Position numbers and translations under genes: made by a program
Source: Candidimonas humi
Lineage (GTDB): Bacteria; Pseudomonadota; Gammaproteobacteria; Burkholderiales; Burkholderiaceae_B
Length of the DNA stretch: 64,000 bases
Direction: 5' to 3'
Assembly (NCBI RefSeq): GCF_019166065.1
Contig: NZ_JAHTBN010000002.1
Location: 620,001-684,000, forward strand
Part shown: positions 60,216 to 64,000 of the stretch, piece by piece
Layout: each line of letters opens with the position of its first letter
Position numbering within the stretch: the first letter of the stretch is position 1
The notes under the pieces: generated by a model
Told to the model about the DNA's origin: nothing
The model's database searches: none
Seen by the model: only the letters and a program-made list of their open reading frames with translations

Positions 60216-60605
60216 CCTGCCTCCTGTGGCGTCGAAATCAGCGATGGGCTGAAAGAATTGATAATCCGGACCGGCGGGAATCTTGGCCTGCGGCGTGGAT
60301 GGGGCCAGTACGCTGCGTCGAGCGTATCGCCGCGGGCCAGGTCGTGTATTGATAATAATCTGCGATGCTACCCCCCAGTCGCGCCGCATTGACCAATCGT
60401 GAAGTCTCATATGTCTCGCAGCGCTTGTCAAGCCGGCCGCGGGCAGGCGTGCAAGTATCCGGGGCGCGCAAGTCCAGGAGAAAGCCCCGGTCGGGGCGGG
60501 CTTGCCGTGGCTCTTCGATGGGTGGTACTACACTTGTCCAAGTAAGACGTGTCTGCGGCTGCCGCGCTTCTTGTGCGGCCCGGCGCCGCGCAAGCAAGTT
60601 GAGCC
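60216..60605. other. Intergenic region between ABC permease and MFS pump
   Basis: 390 bp between divergent genes. I see an AT-rich patch (60343-60366), a lone -35-like TTGACA on the minus strand (60426-60431) without a matching -10, and a small dyad ACTTG-tc-CAAGT (60532-60543) about 65 bp before the MFS start. No gene is supported. Confidence 0.5.
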
Positions 60606-62150
60606 ATGGAAATTGCATCTCCCGAAACAAGCCAGCCAGTCAAGGAATTCAGGCCTCCCAGCCTGGTGCTGGCGACCGTCGGCCTGTCGCTCGGAACCTT
60701 CATGCAGGTTCTGGACATCAGCATTGCCAATGTGTCGCTGCCGACCATAGCCGGCAATCTTGCCGCCAGCCAGGACCAGTCGACCTGGGTCATCACTTCG
60801 TTCACGGTGTGCCAGGCGGTCACGCTGCCGATGACGGGCTTTCTTTCGCGCCGCTTCGGCGAGGTGAAGGTGTTTGTCTGGGCGGTGCTGCTGTTTTCCT
60901 TGTTTTCGCTGGCCTGCGGCCTGGCTACCAGCCTGCCCATGCTGGTGGCTTTCCGGGCGATGCAAGGGGCGGTCTGCGGGCCCATGTACCCGATCACCCA
61001 GAGCCTGATGGTGTCGATCTATCCGCGCGAAAAACGCGCCATGGCCCTGGCCATCATCAGCATGATCACGGTGGTGGCGCCTATCGTGGGGCCGGTGGCC
61101 GGGGGATGGATCACCGATTCGTATTCCTGGCGCTGGATCTTCTTCATCAACGTGCCCATAGGCCTGCTCGCGGGCGGACTGGCCCTGGGCCAGATGCGCG
61201 GCCGCATCGAGCAACTGCGCCGCGAACGCATCGACTGGGTGGGCGCGGCCACGCTGATCCTGGGCGTGGGTTCGCTGCAAGTCATGCTGGATCGGGGCAA
61301 TGAGCTGGATTGGTTCTCGTCGGGGACGATAGTCGCCTTGGCGGCCGCCGCCACGGTCTCGCTGACCTTCTTCGTGATATGGGAACTGACCGACGAGCGG
61401 CCCCTGGTCGATCTGCGCCTGTTCCGGCATCGCAATTTCGCTGCGGGCACGCTGGCGCTGGTGCTGGCTTTCGGGCTGTTTTTTTCGGTGTCGCTGTTGT
61501 TGCCGCTATGGCTGCAGAATACGCTGGGGTATACGGCGCTGTGGTCCGGCCTGGCCGTCGCGCCGATCGGGGTCGTGCCCATCCTGCTGACTTTCTGGGT
61601 GGGCAAGTACGCCGCCAGGTTCGACCTGCGCTGGCTGACGGCGAGTTCCTTCCTGGTGATGAGCTTCGTCTGCTTTCGCTTCGGCAGTTTCAATACCGAA
61701 GTCGATTTCATCCATATTGCGCTCACCGAGCTGGCCTTCGGGCTGGGGATCGCCTTCTTCTTCATGCCGATACTGACTATCTTGCTCTCGGACCTGGACG
61801 GCCCCGAAGTCGCCGAAGGGTCGGGGTCGGCGACTTTCCTGCGCACGGTCGGCGCCAGTTTCGCGGTGTCGATCACTACTTATCTGTGGACCCGCGGCGC
61901 CGCGGCCAGCCACGCGCACCTGGCCGAGTTCATTACCTTGTCGAATGCCGAAGTGCGCCAGGGCATCGCCGCCAGCGGCGGTTCGCTGCAGCACTATGCG
62001 GCGGGCATCAACCAGGTGATTACCCAGCAGGCGATGCAGGTTTCCTTCAACCAGATATTCGATGCGCTGGGCTTTTGCTTCCTGGCCCTGATCGGGATCG
62101 TGTGGCTGTCGAAGCCGCCCTTTGTCAGGGCGGCCGGCCGCGGGCGGTAG
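60606..62150 (+). CDS. EmrB/QacA-type (DHA2) MFS drug efflux transporter
   Basis: A 514-residue fourteen-helix MFS pump. MQVLDISIANVSLPTIAGNL in helix 1, motif A-like LSRRFGEVKVFVW after helix 2 and the GPVAGGWITDSYSWRWIFFI motif C region fit EmrB. It would export drugs or aromatic acids. No EmrA partner or repressor gene is adjacent within the window. The ATG at 60606 has only a weak ribosome site. Confidence 0.92.
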   Translation: MEIASPETSQPVKEFRPPSLVLATVGLSLGTFMQVLDISIANVSLPTIAGNLAASQDQSTWVITSFTVCQAVTLPMTGFLSRRFGEVKVFVWAVLLFSLFSLACGLATSLPMLVAFRAMQGAVCGPMYPITQSLMVSIYPREKRAMALAIISMITVVAPIVGPVAGGWITDSYSWRWIFFINVPIGLLAGGLALGQMRGRIEQLRRERIDWVGAATLILGVGSLQVMLDRGNELDWFSSGTIVALAAAATVSLTFFVIWELTDERPLVDLRLFRHRNFAAGTLALVLAFGLFFSVSLLLPLWLQNTLGYTALWSGLAVAPIGVVPILLTFWVGKYAARFDLRWLTASSFLVMSFVCFRFGSFNTEVDFIHIALTELAFGLGIAFFFMPILTILLSDLDGPEVAEGSGSATFLRTVGASFAVSITTYLWTRGAAASHAHLAEFITLSNAEVRQGIAASGGSLQHYAAGINQVITQQAMQVSFNQIFDALGFCFLALIGIVWLSKPPFVRAAGRGR

Positions 62151-62159
62151 GCGCGGGGT

Positions 62160-63188
62160 TCAGGCGTCCAGCAACCCTCGCGCGCGCAGGCGCTGCGCGA
62201 GCCGCGGATATACCCGCAAGGCGTTGTCGCCCAGCACTTTGGCGCGATGCTCGGGGGCCAGCCACTGCACCGCATCGATATACCGCTTGGTGTCGTCGTA
62301 GTAATGGCCGGTGCGAGGATCGATGCCACGGACCGCGCCGATGATTTCCGATGCAAACAGGACGTTGTCGGGCGGCACGACTTCCAGCAGCAGCTCGATG
62401 CCCGGCTGGTGGTATACGCAGGTGTCGAAGAACACATTGTTCATCAAGTCTTCCAGCGGCGGGCGATTGAGCTGTTGCGCCAGGCCGCGATAGCGGCCCC
62501 AGTGGTAGGGCACCGCGCCGCCTCCGTGGGGAATGACGAAGCGCAGCGTGGGGAAATCCTTGAAGATGTCCGACTGCACGAATTGCATGAACGCCGTGGT
62601 GTCGCCGTTCAGGTAGTGGGCCCCGGTGTGGTGGAAGTTGGGGTTGCACGAGCAACTGACATGGATCATGGCCGGCACGTCGAGCTCTACCAGCTTTTCG
62701 AAGAGCGGGTACCAGTAGCGCTGCGTCAGCGGCGGGTCGGCCCAGTGCCCGTCTGTCGGGTCCGGGTTCAGGTTGCAGCCGACGAAGCCCAGCTCTTCGA
62801 CGCAGCGGACCAGTTCGCCGATACAGTTCTCGGGGCCGACGCCGGGGGACTGGGGCAGTTGGCAGACGCCGACGAGCTGGTCGGGGTAGAGCTCTACTGC
62901 GCGATGAATCAGGTCGTTGCAGGCGCGGGTCCAGTTCAGGCTGGTGGTCGCATCGCCCACATGATGCGCCATGGCGCCGGCGATAGGAGAGAACAAGGTG
63001 AGATCCACGCCGCGCTGGCGCTGGATGCGCAACTGGTTGGGCTCCAGGGATTCGCGGATCTGGTCGTCGCTGATGGCGAAATCGGGCAACAGCACCTGGC
63101 CGGCCTCGTAGGCGGCGGTCTGCCTGGCCCGGTAGTCTTTCAGCGGCGCCGGTGCAGTGGTGTAGTGGCCGTGGCAATCGATGATCAT
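62160..63188 (-). CDS. ligJ: 4-oxalomesaconate hydratase, LigJ/PmdE type
   Basis: An amidohydrolase-superfamily enzyme of 342 residues. In the protocatechuate 4,5-cleavage and gallate pathways LigJ/PmdE hydrates 4-oxalomesaconate (2-keto-4-carboxy-3-hexenedioate). The N-terminal MIIDCHGHYTTAP holds H6 and H8 metal ligands, and AMIHVSCSCNPNFHHTGAHY, IPHGGGAVPYHWGR and FASEIIGAVRGIDP are characteristic of this branch. It is 9 bp from the convergent MFS stop and 102 bp downstream of the RraA-family gene, whose relatives catalyse the next (aldolase) step. The ring-cleavage dioxygenase genes are not in the window. Confidence 0.9.
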   Translation of the reverse strand: MIIDCHGHYTTAPAPLKDYRARQTAAYEAGQVLLPDFAISDDQIRESLEPNQLRIQRQRGVDLTLFSPIAGAMAHHVGDATTSLNWTRACNDLIHRAVELYPDQLVGVCQLPQSPGVGPENCIGELVRCVEELGFVGCNLNPDPTDGHWADPPLTQRYWYPLFEKLVELDVPAMIHVSCSCNPNFHHTGAHYLNGDTTAFMQFVQSDIFKDFPTLRFVIPHGGGAVPYHWGRYRGLAQQLNRPPLEDLMNNVFFDTCVYHQPGIELLLEVVPPDNVLFASEIIGAVRGIDPRTGHYYDDTKRYIDAVQWLAPEHRAKVLGDNALRVYPRLAQRLRARGLLDA

Positions 63189-63290
63189 GTGTGCTTATGT
63201 CTGGAGTGAGGAGGCGGGACGATTCAACTGGGCGTAGCGGTCGCCGCGGCGTGGGCTGGGCCCGCGCCGGGCAATGCTTTGCTGTTTTGC

Positions 63291-63968
63291 TTACTCTTCA
63301 AAGAAGCATCCGAGCTTCTCGAGCTTGGCGCGGTAGCCCGCGGCGTCGTTGTCTTTCTGTCCGATGGCCGCGAAGGTGCTGCTTTCGAACTCGTACTTTG
63401 CAGCGGCCTTGACGTGCACGTCCGCCACATTCGCCTGCGGAATGCACAGTACACCGTCCTCGTCGCCCACTATCAGGTCGCCGGGGTGGACCACCATGCC
63501 GCCGAGCGACAGGGGGGTGTTGATCTCGCCCGGGCCATCCTTGTAGGGCCCTTGATGGGTGACGCCGCATGCGTACACGGGAAAGCGCTGCTGGCGGATC
63601 CAGCCATAGTCGCGCACCGCGCCATAGATGATGACGCCCGCGAATTTCTTGGCGACGCAATAGGCAAGCATGCGTTCGCCGACGATGGCGTTGGTCAGGT
63701 CGCCGCCGGCGTCCACGACGATGACGTCACCTTCCACGGCCAGGTTCAAGGCCATGTGTGTCATCAGGTTGTCGCCGGGGCGGCTCTTGACGGTCAATGC
63801 GGGCCCGCACAGGACGCCGCCGGCATGCAGGGGGCGCAACTGGGCGCCGCCCGAATTCAGGCGCGACATGGAGTCGCTGATATTGGCTACGGGGATAGTG
63901 GCGAATTTCTTGACCCATTCGCTGTCGACGGCGCTGCGGCGCTTCAGAACTTGAAAACCTGCTTGCAT
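63291..63968 (-). CDS. RraA-family protein, putative 4-carboxy-4-hydroxy-2-oxoadipate/HMG aldolase
   Basis: A 225-residue RraA-fold protein. The GDNLMTHMALNLAVEGDVIV segment, GGDLTNAIVGE and GAVRDYGWI fit class II HMG/CHA aldolases, where the GD..RD residues bind Mg and pyruvate. It would cleave the LigJ product to pyruvate and oxaloacetate. Its sequence differs from the classic LigK/PmdF enzymes, and similar RraA-like genes occur in unrelated catabolic loci, so the exact substrate is uncertain. AAGGAA lies before the ATG. The start is within 32 bp of the window end. Confidence 0.8.
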   Translation of the reverse strand: MQAGFQVLKRRSAVDSEWVKKFATIPVANISDSMSRLNSGGAQLRPLHAGGVLCGPALTVKSRPGDNLMTHMALNLAVEGDVIVVDAGGDLTNAIVGERMLAYCVAKKFAGVIIYGAVRDYGWIRQQRFPVYACGVTHQGPYKDGPGEINTPLSLGGMVVHPGDLIVGDEDGVLCIPQANVADVHVKAAAKYEFESSTFAAIGQKDNDAAGYRAKLEKLGCFFEE

Positions 63969-64000
63969 GAGAAATTCCTTGAGAATGGCCGGGCTAGGCG

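Noticed and set aside
60426-60431. TTGACA on the minus strand as the promoter of the Fbp-type ABC operon
   Set aside because: No -10 match occurs at 16-18 bp spacing (the position reads GAGACT), so it was not called.

Overview
The window is high-GC chromosomal DNA from a betaproteobacterium. It is most likely Burkholderiales, family Alcaligenaceae (Bordetella/Achromobacter-like). The basis is the aa3 cytochrome oxidase cluster with its small companions (DUF2970, DUF2909, a 37-residue assembly protein), a PhaM-type granule protein, a DUF3717 protein, a Bug-type solute-binding protein, and a dense set of CaiB/BaiF CoA-transferases and CitE-like lyases. The genus is an inference; there is no rRNA or other strong marker. 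I see no tRNA, rRNA, CRISPR array, intact insertion sequence or prophage.

Layout. 1-7.8 kb (minus strand): ctaC, ctaD, small assembly protein, DUF2970, ctaE, SURF1, a Sco-like thioredoxin-fold protein, ctaA and a partial ctaB, with a DUF2909 gene pointing the other way. 8-18 kb is mostly housekeeping: a NUDIX hydrolase, DUF3717, PhaM-like, glmU, an MFS pump, a 45-bp minisatellite that runs exactly into the start codon of a glycosyltransferase, an Lrp/AsnC regulator, an AT-rich island with a perfect inverted repeat, and glmS. 18-22 kb looks accessory: an M24 peptidase, a zeta-like toxin with a Phd-like antitoxin, remnants of a LysR gene, and ProP.

22-56 kb is a large catabolic region built from repeated parts: four CaiB CoA-transferases, four CitE-like lyases, an HMG-CoA-lyase-like protein, an enoyl-CoA hydratase, an acyl-CoA dehydrogenase, a MaoC hydratase, an MmgE/PrpD protein, a two-subunit class I fumarase/mesaconase-like hydratase, two Liv-type ABC importers, an AtzG/AtzE-like amidase pair, and three dedicated regulators (two GntR, one LysR). 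Two regulons can be read directly from the DNA. In the first, one operator-like 15-mer follows strong promoters before the CoA-transferase/lyase operon (24.1 kb) and before the CitE-CaiB-Liv-fumarase operon (27.3 kb), with a GntR gene between them. In the second, a 14-bp perfect palindrome lies over the -10/+1 region of two near-identical divergent promoters at 49.0 and 49.2 kb. These drive a minus-strand oxidation operon (MaoC, PrpD, acyl-CoA dehydrogenase, CaiB, GntR, MFS, CitE) and a plus-strand import-plus-amidase operon. The gene content suggests uptake, CoA activation and retro-Claisen cleavage of branched or hydroxylated C4-C5 dicarboxylic acids (mesaconate, citramalate or methylsuccinate types). 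The exact substrates are inferred.

56-64 kb holds an Fbp-type ABC transporter (binding protein, ATPase, fused permease), an EmrB-type MFS pump, a LigJ/PmdE-type 4-oxalomesaconate hydratase and an RraA-family aldolase-like protein. The window edge cuts ctaB at the left; the RraA gene is complete at the right.
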